From positions 1 to 64,000 of the forward strand of contig CAXMQQ010000005.1 in the NCBI GenBank assembly GCA_964195545.1: a DNA stretch of 64,000 bases, written 5' to 3'. The notes under the pieces are model-generated. The model made no database searches. It was not told the origin of the DNA and saw nothing but the letters and a program-made list of their open reading frames with translations. The DNA comes from JAHEEL01 sp964195545 (GTDB lineage Bacteria > Actinomycetota > Acidimicrobiia > Spongiisociales > UBA5794). Of this stretch, positions 1 to 8,709 are shown piece after piece. The position numbers were made by a program, and so were the translations under genes. The stretch's first letter is position 1; each line of letters starts with the position of its first letter.

Positions 1-1
1 C

Positions 2-235
2 GGTGAGGACATCGACTACGACGGTGTCACCGGACCCGGCACGTATAGCGCCGGCGGGGTCAACGTCATCGTTCAGTCATTCACCCCGTTCAATGACGAC
101 GGCACCATCGGTACGGCAGTCATTCTCGATCCGAAAGTTGCGCTGACGGTACTCGAGCAGATCGCCATCCAGGCCGAGTGCGAAACTCCGAACCCGGCAG
201 GGACGGATCCCGCATCACCGAAGTGTGAGTGGTAG
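2..235 (+). CDS. ABC transporter substrate-binding protein, branched-chain amino acid type (C-terminal fragment)
   Basis: The reading frame is open from the left edge and stops at TAG 233-235, giving the last 77 residues of a larger protein. The opening GEDIDYDGVTGPGTYSAGG is the usual near-C-terminal motif of type I periplasmic binding proteins of the LivK/Periplasmic_BP_6 group (a 'GxDIDYxGxSGP' segment). In that family the protein is an exported lipoprotein that delivers amino acids, amides or urea to an ABC permease. The tail contains two Cys residues near its end. The N-terminus, signal peptide and transporter partners lie outside the window, so the ligand cannot be named. Confidence 0.7.
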   Translation, partial: GEDIDYDGVTGPGTYSAGGVNVIVQSFTPFNDDGTIGTAVILDPKVALTVLEQIAIQAECETPNPAGTDPASPKCEW

Positions 236-270
236 GCGATAGTCAGTCCGAAGACAACGAGTAACACAGA

Positions 271-304
271 AGAGGCGGCAGCGGGACCACCCGCTGCCGC
301 CTCT
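271..304 (+). terminator. Strong hairpin terminator after the binding-protein gene
   Basis: A perfect 15-bp inverted repeat (271-285 with 290-304) encloses the 4-nt loop ACCA and begins 35 bases after the stop codon of the binding protein. The following tract is pyrimidine-rich (CTCTCTAT), not a clean run of T. Confidence 0.8.
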
Positions 305-410
305 CTCTATGAGAAGCGCCTCGTAGCTACTCCGGCGTTCCGCTACCTCTCGCCGACCCAACACTCACACCACCAACGCCCGCGTGCAGTTCCCTTTTCC
401 AAGATCCTCG

Positions 411-422
411 ATAATCGATTAT
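411..422. promoter_or_regulatory. Palindromic operator upstream of the AhpD-like gene
   Basis: ATAATCGATTAT is a perfect 12-bp palindrome lying 70 bases before the chosen start at 493. Eleven of its twelve bases recur at 7018-7029 upstream of mmsA. AT-rich palindromes of this form suit a dimeric GntR/FCD-type regulator. The regulator itself is not in the window. Confidence 0.45.
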
Positions 423-492
423 GCTGCCCGAGTCGCTCTCGTCGAGGCTCAAATCCACCTCGGGAGACGCAGCCACAAGCAAAGGAGAACTC

Positions 493-1110
493 ATGTCCCG
501 CCTCGAAGCGCTGCCCCTCGAAGAGGTTCCCGGCATGGAGGAGATCGCAGAACGGTACGAACGGGTCTTCGGCTTCGTTCCCAACGGTGTGCGCATCATG
601 GCTCGGCGGCCAGCGATCGTTGAGGGATTTCTCCACCTGCGCGGCGCCGTCTTCGATCCGGCGACGAGCGAGGTACCGCCCGAGCTGAAGGGCCTGATCG
701 GGCATATCGCCAGCAAGACCGCAGGCTGCCGGTACTGCCAGGCCCACGCGATCTACGGTGCGGACCGCGCCGGAACGGACCGGGCTCGTCTCGACGAACT
801 GTGGGAGTTCGAGACCAGCGATCTCTTCGACGAGTCCGAACGGGTCGCGTTGCGCTTCGCCGTCTCGGCTGCCGCCTCACCAAGCGGGGTCACCGACGAA
901 GACTTCGTGCGACTGAACGAGTACTGGGACGACGGACAGATCGTCGAGATCCTCGCCGTCGTCGCGCTCTACGGATTCCTCAACCGGTGGAACGACTCAC
1001 TCGCCACCACCCTCGAAGAGCCGTCCCAGACGGTCACCGAAGAGGTCCTCGGTTCGAAGGGCTGGGAAGTCGGCAAGCATCGTCGCAATGAGGCGGCGGA
1101 CGTTGACTGA
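493..1110 (+). CDS. Carboxymuconolactone decarboxylase/AhpD-like protein
   Basis: The 205-residue product belongs to the CMD/AhpD-like superfamily, small all-helical proteins including alkylhydroperoxidase AhpD and decarboxylases. The signature TAGCRYCQAHAI near residue 80 has the paired Cys of the AhpD redox motif (CxxC followed by H three residues on), so thiol peroxidase or disulfide-reductase activity is likely. I chose the ATG at 493 because AAAGGAG sits 6 bases upstream; the in-frame ATG at 421 overlaps the operator palindrome and has no ribosome site. Its 3' end overlaps the next gene by 23 bases, so the two are translationally coupled. Substrate unknown. Confidence 0.8.
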   Translation: MSRLEALPLEEVPGMEEIAERYERVFGFVPNGVRIMARRPAIVEGFLHLRGAVFDPATSEVPPELKGLIGHIASKTAGCRYCQAHAIYGADRAGTDRARLDELWEFETSDLFDESERVALRFAVSAAASPSGVTDEDFVRLNEYWDDGQIVEILAVVALYGFLNRWNDSLATTLEEPSQTVTEEVLGSKGWEVGKHRRNEAADVD

Positions 1111-1900
1111 AGCATCCTCCCCCACCGCGACCGTGGTGGTCGACGGAGCGCCGAACTTCCGCGATGTCGGCGGGTACGAGACGGCCGATGGTCGCCGCGT
1201 CCGCTACGGCAAGCTGTTCCGCTCAGGGATGCTGGTCGGCGTCTCCGACGATGGCGTCGCAACACTTGACGCCCTCGGAATCCGAACGGTCGTCGATCTG
1301 CGAACCCAGGTCGAGGTCGATGCGCTCGGGCCCGATCGCCTGCCGGAAGGCACGCGCGTCGTACAGATCCGGATCCCCAGCGCCGGGGCCGACCCGATGG
1401 TCGTCGAGGCACTCAAGACCGGCCACTTCCCCTACCTCCCCGATCTCGTGTCTGCAAACCGGGCCTACATCACCGATGACGCCGTCCAGTTCGGCGACCT
1501 CTTCGCGCTGCTCACCGACTCGGCCAACCTCCCCGTCATCATCCATTGCCTCGGGGGGAAGGACCGGACCGGCGTGAGCATCGCTCTGCTGCTCACGATC
1601 CTCGGCGTCCCATGGCCGATCGTGCGACAGGACTACCTCCTCTCAAACGTCTACTTCGCGAACTCGGCCGGTGACCAACCAGACTCCCTGAACCGGGTCA
1701 TGGAGCGAAGCCTCGGTCATGCCCCCGACTTCGGTGACGAGGAGTCAAGGAGGGAATTCTTTGTGCTTCGTCCCGAGTACATCGACGTCGTGCTCGACGA
1801 GACCACGAAGAACGGGCGTACCTTTGACGAGTTCGTCCGGGACGAACTGAGACTCTCGGCCGCAAACGTGGAACGACTCCGCGCGGATTTTCTGGAGTGA
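1088..1900 (+). CDS. Tyrosine phosphatase of the Y_phosphatase3 family
   Basis: The 270-residue protein has the N-terminal NFRDVGGY motif and the phosphatase loop HCLGGKDRTGV, which fits the C-x5-R signature of LipA/PtpB-like protein tyrosine or phosphoinositide phosphatases; the Cys near residue 157 is the expected nucleophile. Residues 55-75 carry the conserved IRTVVDLRT segment. No signal peptide is visible, so it is probably cytosolic. The start overlaps the AhpD-like gene by 23 bases, which argues for one transcript. The true substrate (phosphoprotein, phosphoinositide or small metabolite) cannot be told from sequence. Confidence 0.8.
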   Translation: MRRRTLTEASSPTATVVVDGAPNFRDVGGYETADGRRVRYGKLFRSGMLVGVSDDGVATLDALGIRTVVDLRTQVEVDALGPDRLPEGTRVVQIRIPSAGADPMVVEALKTGHFPYLPDLVSANRAYITDDAVQFGDLFALLTDSANLPVIIHCLGGKDRTGVSIALLLTILGVPWPIVRQDYLLSNVYFANSAGDQPDSLNRVMERSLGHAPDFGDEESRREFFVLRPEYIDVVLDETTKNGRTFDEFVRDELRLSAANVERLRADFLE

Positions 1901-1963
1901 ACGATGAATCGGACACGAAGACGTGTATGACAAACAGAACAACCGATCGGGGAGATTGACGAG

Positions 1964-4123
1964 ATGACCTACGTCTATGCATTCGACCACCAGCACGAGG
2001 GCTCGTTCGACGAGACCAAGGCACTCGTCGGCGGCAAAGGGGCGAACCTCGCGGTGATGACGAGCGAGTTGGGTCTTCCGGTCCCCCCCGGGTTCACGAT
2101 TTCAACAGAGGCGTGCCGGTTGTACCTCGCCGAGGGCTGGCCGCCCGGCCTCGACACCGAACTGCGCGACCACATCGGTCGTGTCGAGGCGGCCGTCGGA
2201 CGGCGATTCGGAGATCCCTCTAATCCGCTGCTCGTCAGCGTCCGCTCCGGAGCATCGGTCTCGATGCCGGGCATGATGGACACGATCCTCAACCTCGGTA
2301 TCAACGACGCCACCGAGCAAGGACTGGTCACGGTCTCAGGGGATCCTGAGTTCGTTGCGGCGTGTCGCGGCCGCTTCGTCTCGACGTACCGCGAGGTCGT
2401 CGGTGTCGCCGAGGTTCCGGTGGACCCCTTCGACCAGCTTCGTGGGGCAGTCGAGGCGGTCTTCCGCTCCTGGAATGGCGATCGTGCCCGTGCCTACCGC
2501 ACCCACGAGAGGATTCCCGATGACCTCGGCACCGGGGTCACGGTCCAGGCGATGGTGTTCGGCAACAGCGGTCCGAACTCGGCGACGGGAGTCGTGTTCA
2601 CTCGCAACCCCGCAACCGGCGAACGGGTCCTCTACGGGGACGTCCTCTTCAACGCACAGGGCGAAGACGTCGTGGCAGGAACTCACGCAACACAACCCAT
2701 CGCCTACCTCGACGAACGGGAACCGGTGATCGCAGAGGAACTCAAACGTTATGCCGACCACCTCGAACGTCACTACGTGGACGTGTGCGACATCGAGTTC
2801 ACGATCGAAGCAGGTCGGCTGTGGATGCTGCAGACGCGGATCGGCAAACGCTGCCCGGAGGCGGCCCTCCGTATCGCCAAGGAGATGGCCGAGGATCCCG
2901 ACTTCCCACTCTCGCGTCGCGAAGCCGTGATCCGAGTCGCGGATCATCTCGCGTCGCCTCCCACCGCGGCTACGAAGCGCTCGGCGGAGGCGGCGCCCAT
3001 CGTCACGGGTCTCGGTGCTTCCCCAGGGCTCGTCGCCGGAGAGATCGTAACAACACCCAATGCCGCCGTGGAAGCCGTCGCGAAGGGCAGGTCGGTCATT
3101 CTCGTCCGCAGGGAGACCTCCCCCGACGACGTTCATGGCATGGCGGCCGCCGCGGGCATCCTCACGGCGACCGGGGGCCTCGCCTCCCACGCCGCCGTCG
3201 TCGCCCGGGGTTGGGGAATCCCGGCGGTAGTGGGCGCCGCAGCGATGGAGATCGGAGAAGCGACGGTGGCGATCGGCGACCACGTTCTCGTCGTTGGCGA
3301 TGCCTTGACCATCGACGGCGGCACGGGCGAAGTCTTCCTCGGTGAGATCGTCGGAGAAGCAGTCGTCGTGCCCGAAGCCGAGCAGCTTCTCTCCTGGGCG
3401 GACGAGTTGGGGATCGAAATCGTCCCGATCGATGAGCAGGAGACAGAACCGACGGACGCCAACGACACCGGGAACAGTGGAGGTCAAACCATGTGCAGTA
3501 GCTCCGCAACCGTCGAGGCGATGGTGCGCCTCCTCGGCATCAAAGGATTCGCGACTTCAGACGCGGCCGCGGCCGCTCTCCTGACGACGGAGGAGGACGC
3601 CACCGGGATCCTCCATCAGATGGCTGCAGACGGCCTGGTCACGACGATGGGTGCCATGTTCAGCCTCACCGACGACGGAAAGGCGGTCGCGGGAGAGCTC
3701 CTCGCCGTAGACCAGGAAGCATGGGGTGCGGACGATGCCCTGGCGGCGCTCGATAGCTTCCTCGCTCTGGACGGCCGCATCAAACAAATCGTTACGGACT
3801 GGCAGATGCGAGAAGTCGACGGCCTCCCAGTGCTCAACGACCATGCCGACTCGGACTACGACGCAGCGGTCCTCACGGACCTCGAAGCGCTCCACGTCGA
3901 CGCGGACGCGTGGCTCAATCGACTGCGTGGAGAGCTACCTCGGCTGGGCGCATACGCCGCGAGACTCGGTCGGGCGGCGGGATTCATAGCCGAGGGCGAC
4001 TACGCCTACATCGCTTCCCCCCGACTGGACAGCTACCACAACGTCTGGTTCGAACTCCACGAGGATCTCATTCTGCTCGCCGGTCGCACGCGGGAGGACG
4101 AGGTCGCGTCGGGCCGCGCCTGA
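1964..4123 (+). CDS. Truncated pyruvate phosphate dikinase-like protein with a novel C-terminal domain
   Basis: The 719-residue product contains the two N-terminal modules of pyruvate phosphate dikinase. The ATP-grasp part spans about residues 15-350 (KALVGGKGANLA, VSVRSGASVSMPGMMDT, GVVFTRNPATGE). The swivelling phosphohistidine domain spans about 365-465, with catalytic His409 in GGLASHAAVVAR. The PEP/pyruvate TIM barrel that should follow is absent. In its place, residues 510-719 form an unrelated region whose first 80 residues look like a winged helix (repeated helices, then LTDDG). That region begins with an internal Met at nt 3491, as though a separate gene had been fused on. The protein can probably phosphorylate its His but needs another acceptor. 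It sits 63 bases after the phosphatase and 41 before the Tm-1-like gene, in a likely operon. Confidence 0.85.
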   Translation: MTYVYAFDHQHEGSFDETKALVGGKGANLAVMTSELGLPVPPGFTISTEACRLYLAEGWPPGLDTELRDHIGRVEAAVGRRFGDPSNPLLVSVRSGASVSMPGMMDTILNLGINDATEQGLVTVSGDPEFVAACRGRFVSTYREVVGVAEVPVDPFDQLRGAVEAVFRSWNGDRARAYRTHERIPDDLGTGVTVQAMVFGNSGPNSATGVVFTRNPATGERVLYGDVLFNAQGEDVVAGTHATQPIAYLDEREPVIAEELKRYADHLERHYVDVCDIEFTIEAGRLWMLQTRIGKRCPEAALRIAKEMAEDPDFPLSRREAVIRVADHLASPPTAATKRSAEAAPIVTGLGASPGLVAGEIVTTPNAAVEAVAKGRSVILVRRETSPDDVHGMAAAAGILTATGGLASHAAVVARGWGIPAVVGAAAMEIGEATVAIGDHVLVVGDALTIDGGTGEVFLGEIVGEAVVVPEAEQLLSWADELGIEIVPIDEQETEPTDANDTGNSGGQTMCSSSATVEAMVRLLGIKGFATSDAAAAALLTTEEDATGILHQMAADGLVTTMGAMFSLTDDGKAVAGELLAVDQEAWGADDALAALDSFLALDGRIKQIVTDWQMREVDGLPVLNDHADSDYDAAVLTDLEALHVDADAWLNRLRGELPRLGAYAARLGRAAGFIAEGDYAYIASPRLDSYHNVWFELHEDLILLAGRTREDEVASGRA

Positions 4124-4164
4124 GTTCCGGAGAGCGTTCACGCTGATAGCGATAGCCTGATCAC

Positions 4165-5448
4165 ATGGCCACAGCGGTACTCCTCGGAACACTCGACACG
4201 AAGGGAGGCGAGTATGCCTTCCTCCGAGATCGCGTAATCGAAGCCGGCTGCGATGTCGTGATGATCAACGCCGGCGTGCTCGGTGACCCCGAGTACCCGG
4301 TTGCCTTCGGTCGGACCGACGTCGCTCATGAGGCAGGGGCCGACATCGAGACCCTCGTGGCAGCCGGAGACCGCGGCGCCGCCGTCACGGCTATGGCCGA
4401 AGGGGCGACCGCTCTTGTCCTTCGCCTGTGTGAGGAAGGCCGGATCCACGGCGTCCTCGGTATCGGCGGTTCCGGCGGTTCCTCGATCATCAGCCAGGCC
4501 ATGCGGAAACTCCCGATCGGCTTCCCCAAACTCCTCGTGTCAACGATGGGTGCGGGCGACGTAAGGGCCTTCGTCGGCACGTCGGACATCGCCATGATGT
4601 ACTCGGTGGTCGACATCGCCGGTATCAACGCGGTCTCGTCGAGCATCCTCAGCAACGCCGCCGCGGGCCTGGCAGGCATGGCCAAAGCCTTCGAGGTCCG
4701 TGATCCGTCCGTCGACGGCCGTCCGCTCATCGGTGCGACGATGTATGGAACCACCACGCCGTGCGTCAATGCCGCCCGTGCCGTGCTGCAGGAGTTGGGA
4801 TACGAAGTCCTGGTCTTCCACGCGACCGGGACCGGCGGTCGTTCGATGGAAGCCCTCATGAAGAGCGGTTACATCACTGCGGCACTCGACATTACGACCA
4901 CCGAACTCGCCGACGACATCGCTGGCGGAACGCTCACGGCCGGTCCTGATCGTCTGGAGGCGGCCGGCGATCTCGGTCTTCCGCAGGTGGTCTCGATCGG
5001 CGCAACCGACCAGATCACGTTCACTCCCCCGAGTGCCGTGCCCACCGAATACTGGGACCGCAACTGCTACGCCCACAACCCCAGCATCACGCTCGTGCGC
5101 ACCAACGCAGAGGAGAGCGTCGAATTGGGTCGTATGCTCGCCGAGAAGCTCAACCGGGCCACCGGACCGGTCTCGCTCTTCGTTCCACTCCGCGGCGCCT
5201 CGTCCTATGCAGTCGCCGGTGCCGTCTTCCACGACCCGATCGCCGATGAAGCCCTGGTCTCGAGCCTCCGCACGCATCTCGACTCGACGGTGGAGTTGAT
5301 CGAGATGGACACCGACATCAACGATCCCATCTTCGCGGAAGCCATGGCGCGTCGCCTCGATCAGCACTACCGGACATGGTCGAAGGCTCGCTCCAACTCG
5401 GCCGACGTCGGGCAGTCCACGTCACCAGCGTCTCCACCGACTGGGTAG
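4165..5448 (+). CDS. Tm-1-like ATP-binding domain protein (UPF0261)
   Basis: The 427-residue protein matches the Tm-1/UPF0261 family throughout: an opening LLGTLDTKGGEYAFLRD, a central GIGGSGGSSIISQAMRKLP and the motif VSTMGAGDV. Plant Tm-1 binds ATP and blocks tobamovirus replication; bacterial members are uncharacterised but are often found with sugar-acid or C1 enzymes. It follows the dikinase-like gene by 41 bases and is probably co-transcribed. The extreme C-terminus is low-complexity (Ser/Thr/Pro). Length is in the usual range of about 400-430 residues. The role here is unknown; partnership with the dikinase-like enzyme is inferred only from position. Confidence 0.85.
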   Translation: MATAVLLGTLDTKGGEYAFLRDRVIEAGCDVVMINAGVLGDPEYPVAFGRTDVAHEAGADIETLVAAGDRGAAVTAMAEGATALVLRLCEEGRIHGVLGIGGSGGSSIISQAMRKLPIGFPKLLVSTMGAGDVRAFVGTSDIAMMYSVVDIAGINAVSSSILSNAAAGLAGMAKAFEVRDPSVDGRPLIGATMYGTTTPCVNAARAVLQELGYEVLVFHATGTGGRSMEALMKSGYITAALDITTTELADDIAGGTLTAGPDRLEAAGDLGLPQVVSIGATDQITFTPPSAVPTEYWDRNCYAHNPSITLVRTNAEESVELGRMLAEKLNRATGPVSLFVPLRGASSYAVAGAVFHDPIADEALVSSLRTHLDSTVELIEMDTDINDPIFAEAMARRLDQHYRTWSKARSNSADVGQSTSPASPPTG

Positions 5449-5458
5449 CCGCCGGACG

Positions 5459-6973
5459 TTAGGTCCGCGAAATGGTTCCTTCCCACGTGTCGACCCGCTC
5501 GCCCTTCATGGCTTCCTCGTCGAACCAGAAACTCGTGACAGCCTTCGTCTCGGTGTAGAACATGACTCCATCGCGTCCCATGACGTGGAGGTCACCGAAG
5601 AAGCTGTTCTTGTGCCCGCTGAACGGGAACACCGAGATGGGAACCGGGATGCCAACGTTGACGCCGACCATGCCGGCGTCGATGCGGCGAGCGAACTCAC
5701 GTGCGTAGTAGCCGCTCTGGGTGAAGATCGAAGCACCGTTGGCAAACTCGCTGGAGTTGATGAGTTCGACGCCCTCATTGAAGTCGGCGACCCTCTTCAC
5801 ATACAAGACGGGGCCGAACACCTCTTCATTGCCGCACGACATCTCCGGCTTGACGTGGTCGAACACGGTCGGGCCCATGAAGAAGCCGCCTTCATGGCCT
5901 TCGACCTCGACTGTCCGCCCGTCGAGCACGGCCACGGCACCCTCGTCGATCGACTTGTCGAGCCAACCGTTGACAAACGCGAAGTGCTCGGCATTGACGA
6001 GTGGGCCCATCTCGGTCGACTCATCGTACGCGGGGCCGATCTTGAGGTCCTTCGCGAGTTCAGTGATCGTTGCGACGAGTTCATCTGCGATCGATTCCTC
6101 GACGGCGATGGCGGGGAGCGACATGCAGCGCTCGCCGGCGCATCCGAACGCCGAGTTGATGATCCGCTGTGCGGTTGCTCGAATCGGAGCGTCGGCGAGC
6201 ACGAGCGCATGGTTCTTTGCCTCGGTGAGTGCCTGCACCCGCTTGCCGTTCGCCGAAGCAGTGGAGTAGATGTGCTTACCAACGGCCGTGGATCCGACGA
6301 AGCTCACGCCTTTGACCTTCGGATGCACGAGCAGTCGTTCGGCCTCGTGTCGGGAGCAGGTCACCAGATTGAAGACACCGGGCGGCAACCCGGCCTCTTC
6401 CAGCAGTTCGGCCATCCGCATCGCCGTTTGCGGCACATACGAGGCAGCCTTGAGAACGAAGGTGTTGCCGGTCGTGACGGCAAGCGGCATCATCCATCCC
6501 ATCGGGATCATTGCCGGGAAGTTCCAGGGCACGATCCCGGCGAAGACGCCCAGCGGCTCACGGAACGTTACCGTGTCGAAGCCGGTGGCAACATTCATGA
6601 GGGAGTCACCCATCATCGTGACCGGCGCCGCACACGCGAGTTCGACAACCTCGATCGCCTTCAGCACATCGCCTCGAGCCTCGGTGTAGCTCTTCCCCAT
6701 CTCGGTTGCGAGCAGCATTGACAGGTCGTGCAGATTGTCTTCGAGCAGGCCCTTGAGACGGAACATCACCTGAACGCGCTTGGTGATCGGAGTGTCGCGC
6801 CACCCGGGGAACGCTGCGGCTGCAGCCTCGACCGCTGCATCGACTTCCTCCGCCGTGCAGCGGGGGGCTTCGGCCATCACTTCGCCGGTGCTGCTGTTGG
6901 TGATCTCGTAGTAGACACCGCTCTCGGTGTCCTTCCACTCACCTGCTACCAGATACTTCAGACGTTTCGGCAT
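5459..6973 (-). CDS. mmsA: CoA-acylating methylmalonate-semialdehyde dehydrogenase
   Basis: This 504-residue aldehyde dehydrogenase has the hallmarks of MmsA: the phosphate-loop segment VPWNFPAMIPMGWMMPLA, GSTAVGKHIYSTASANGKRVQALTEAKN (MmsA has AKNH where other ALDHs have the Glu motif) and the nucleophile Cys in FGCAGERCMS. The family oxidises methylmalonate semialdehyde or malonate semialdehyde with NAD+ and CoA to propionyl-CoA or acetyl-CoA, in valine, beta-alanine and inositol breakdown. The start is supported by AGGAGG 11 bases upstream on the minus strand. It converges with the Tm-1-like gene (10 bases between stops), and its promoter carries a copy of the palindrome found before the AhpD-like gene. 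Confidence 0.93.
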   Translation of the reverse strand: MPKRLKYLVAGEWKDTESGVYYEITNSSTGEVMAEAPRCTAEEVDAAVEAAAAAFPGWRDTPITKRVQVMFRLKGLLEDNLHDLSMLLATEMGKSYTEARGDVLKAIEVVELACAAPVTMMGDSLMNVATGFDTVTFREPLGVFAGIVPWNFPAMIPMGWMMPLAVTTGNTFVLKAASYVPQTAMRMAELLEEAGLPPGVFNLVTCSRHEAERLLVHPKVKGVSFVGSTAVGKHIYSTASANGKRVQALTEAKNHALVLADAPIRATAQRIINSAFGCAGERCMSLPAIAVEESIADELVATITELAKDLKIGPAYDESTEMGPLVNAEHFAFVNGWLDKSIDEGAVAVLDGRTVEVEGHEGGFFMGPTVFDHVKPEMSCGNEEVFGPVLYVKRVADFNEGVELINSSEFANGASIFTQSGYYAREFARRIDAGMVGVNVGIPVPISVFPFSGHKNSFFGDLHVMGRDGVMFYTETKAVTSFWFDEEAMKGERVDTWEGTISRT

Positions 6974-7017
6974 GAACCCACTCCTCCTCGACGGCAGACT
7001 CGGATGGTCTCAGTAGA

Positions 7018-7036
7018 ATAATCGACTATCGACAAT
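7018..7036. promoter_or_regulatory. Operator-like palindrome upstream of mmsA
   Basis: ATAATCGACTAT (7018-7029) matches the palindrome at 411-422 at 11 of 12 positions and runs into an overlapping TATCGACAAT half-site at 7027-7036. It lies 45 bases before the mmsA start. The arrangement suggests a GntR/FCD-type repressor site shared by both ends of the 0.4-7 kb cluster. Confidence 0.45.
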
Positions 7037-7161
7037 ATCTTGATTTGGTCGTCGCGTCGAGTGCCCCCTCTTCGCTCCGTGCACAGGTGCGTCCGATCCC
7101 GCGACTGAGCGCCGCCGGCGTTGTGTGATCATAGAAACATGACGAGGACCATTGGCATCAC

Positions 7162-8370
7162 ATGACTGAGACCACTTCGACCGCAGACCTCGATCAGGGT
7201 GAGAGCGGTGAGTTCCAGACCGGACGAGTCGTCTCCCTTGCCGGCGGCCATGCCGTACACGACACCTTCACCGCGTTTCTCGCCCCGCTCCTGCCGACGT
7301 TCGTCCAGAAGTTCTCTCTGACCAACACAGCCGCCGGTCTTCTCGCTGCATTCCTCCATGCCCCCTCGCTCCTCCAACCGGTGATCGGGCACCTTGCCGA
7401 TCGGACCACGCTTCGATGGATCGTCGTGCTCGGCCCCGGAGTCACGGCAACGGCGATGAGCTTCCTCGGTTGGGCGCCCACCTATGCGGCGCTCGCCCTT
7501 CTCCTCCTTGCAGCCGGATTGAGCGTGGCAGCCTTCCATGCCACGGCGCCGGTCGCCGTCGGATACCTGTCCGGGAATCGACTCGGGCGCGGCATGGGCT
7601 TCTGGATGGTCGCGGGCGAATTGGGCCGCACACTTGGGCCGCTCGTCATCGTCAGCGCACTCGCCGTGATGTCCCTGCGGCAGATCGCCTTCCTGTCTAT
7701 CGCCGGCATCGCGACATCCGTGATCTTCTACTTCCGCCTCAGAGACGTACCGCTCCAGACTCACGACCACGGCGACCAGGTGCCCTGGAGGACCGCCCTT
7801 CGGGGAATGCGGAGCTTCATGCTGGTGCTCGGCGGACTCACTGCCATGCGGAGCATGATGATGTTGTCAACCACCGTGTTCCTGCCGCTGTATCTCACGG
7901 AGAGCGGATCGAGTATCTGGTTGGCCGGAGCTGCTCTGTCGATTGTCGAAGCCGCGGGAATTGCCGGGGCATTCGCTGGAGGCTGGATCAGCGACCAGGT
8001 CGGCCGACGGGCGGTGCTCATCTTCGGTCAGGTCACGGCCCCCGCCGCCCTCTGCCTCTTTCTTGTCGCGGATGGCTGGCTGCGAATCGCTGCGCTGCCT
8101 TTGATCGGCTTCTCACTGCTCGCCGTTCCGCCGGTCATCATGGCCCTGGTTCAAGAGCAGGCGCCGAGGAGCCGGGCGCTTGCAAACGGCTTCTACCTCT
8201 CGATGTCGATGGGGATCCGTTCGATCGCTGCCATCGGTTACGGCGCCTTCGCGGACCATTTCGGCCTGGAGACAGCGATGGTCATGGGAGCCATCTCCAT
8301 GTTCGGCGGCCTCCCCCTCATCTGGCTCCTCCTACGCCCCCTCGGTGCTCTGCGAACCCTGGGCTCGTAG
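7162..8370 (+). CDS. MFS transporter, fosmidomycin-resistance-like
   Basis: The 402-residue protein has about 12 hydrophobic segments and the MFS loop-2 signature GHLADRTTLRW after the second helix, with the matching GWISDQVGRRAVL in the second half. The opening GGHAVHDTFTAFLAPLLPTF is typical of the FsmR/Fsr subfamily of drug or small-molecule exporters. It lies divergent from mmsA. No good ribosome site precedes the ATG. Its last eight codons form one arm of a 23-bp inverted repeat whose other arm lies at 8452-8474. The substrate is unknown. Confidence 0.82.
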   Translation: MTETTSTADLDQGESGEFQTGRVVSLAGGHAVHDTFTAFLAPLLPTFVQKFSLTNTAAGLLAAFLHAPSLLQPVIGHLADRTTLRWIVVLGPGVTATAMSFLGWAPTYAALALLLLAAGLSVAAFHATAPVAVGYLSGNRLGRGMGFWMVAGELGRTLGPLVIVSALAVMSLRQIAFLSIAGIATSVIFYFRLRDVPLQTHDHGDQVPWRTALRGMRSFMLVLGGLTAMRSMMMLSTTVFLPLYLTESGSSIWLAGAALSIVEAAGIAGAFAGGWISDQVGRRAVLIFGQVTAPAALCLFLVADGWLRIAALPLIGFSLLAVPPVIMALVQEQAPRSRALANGFYLSMSMGIRSIAAIGYGAFADHFGLETAMVMGAISMFGGLPLIWLLLRPLGALRTLGS

Positions 8371-8474
8371 ATGCGTATAGGTGTCTTGGGGGCCCACAGT
8401 TCCAGAGGTGCCCCCCATTCCGTGGGCCGGGAGAGCACTCAATCGCACCTGCGAACCCAGGGTTCGCAGAGCAC
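8345..8474. repeat. Nested inverted repeat overlapping the end of the MFS gene
   Basis: Bases 8345-8367 and 8452-8474 are inverted copies of each other with 22 of 23 bases matching (core CTCTGCGAACCCTGGG). Inside them a second pair, GGCCCAC (8391-8397) and GTGGGCC (8422-8428), also faces inward. The left arm is the coding end of the MFS gene; the right arm is intergenic. It may be a terminator-like cruciform or a small decayed mobile repeat. Confidence 0.6.
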
Positions 8475-8508
8475 GCGCGGGTGGGGCGGTAGGCAACGGG
8501 CCCGGTGA

Positions 8509-8709
8509 TCAGAGGGCCTCGAACCCTTCGGCTCGTGCCGCGTCGGCCTGACGTTGTTCCCTCGTGACGAAACCCGTCGCGACGCCGTCGGCACGGGGGC
8601 CCATAACGGTCGCGAAGTGAATCTCATCAACTGAACCGAGTGTGGGGTCAGCAAGGATGCGGCGTGCATCCACGTCTAGCGCGACGACATCGAGGAACAA
8701 CTCGGCCAT
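8509..8709 (-). pseudogene. C-terminal remnant of a PIN-domain (VapC-like) toxin
   Basis: The 66-residue frame ends in the typical C-terminal half of VapC toxins: a conserved Asp/His pair (VDEIHFAT), then FVTREQRQADAARAEGFEAL, which matches the usual 'FVT.D..Q..AA...G' strand-helix end. The N-terminal half with the first catalytic Asp is missing, and a stop lies directly upstream of the ATG. No antitoxin frame is visible on either side. I read it as a decayed toxin-antitoxin locus between the MFS and rhomboid genes. A small intact protein of another family cannot be excluded. Confidence 0.45.

Noticed and set aside
2336..3487. Long open frame (383 codons) on the minus strand opposite the dikinase gene
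   Set aside because: It is the shadow of the strongly supported plus-strand gene; no family motifs or ribosome site, and its composition follows from the GC3 bias of the real gene.
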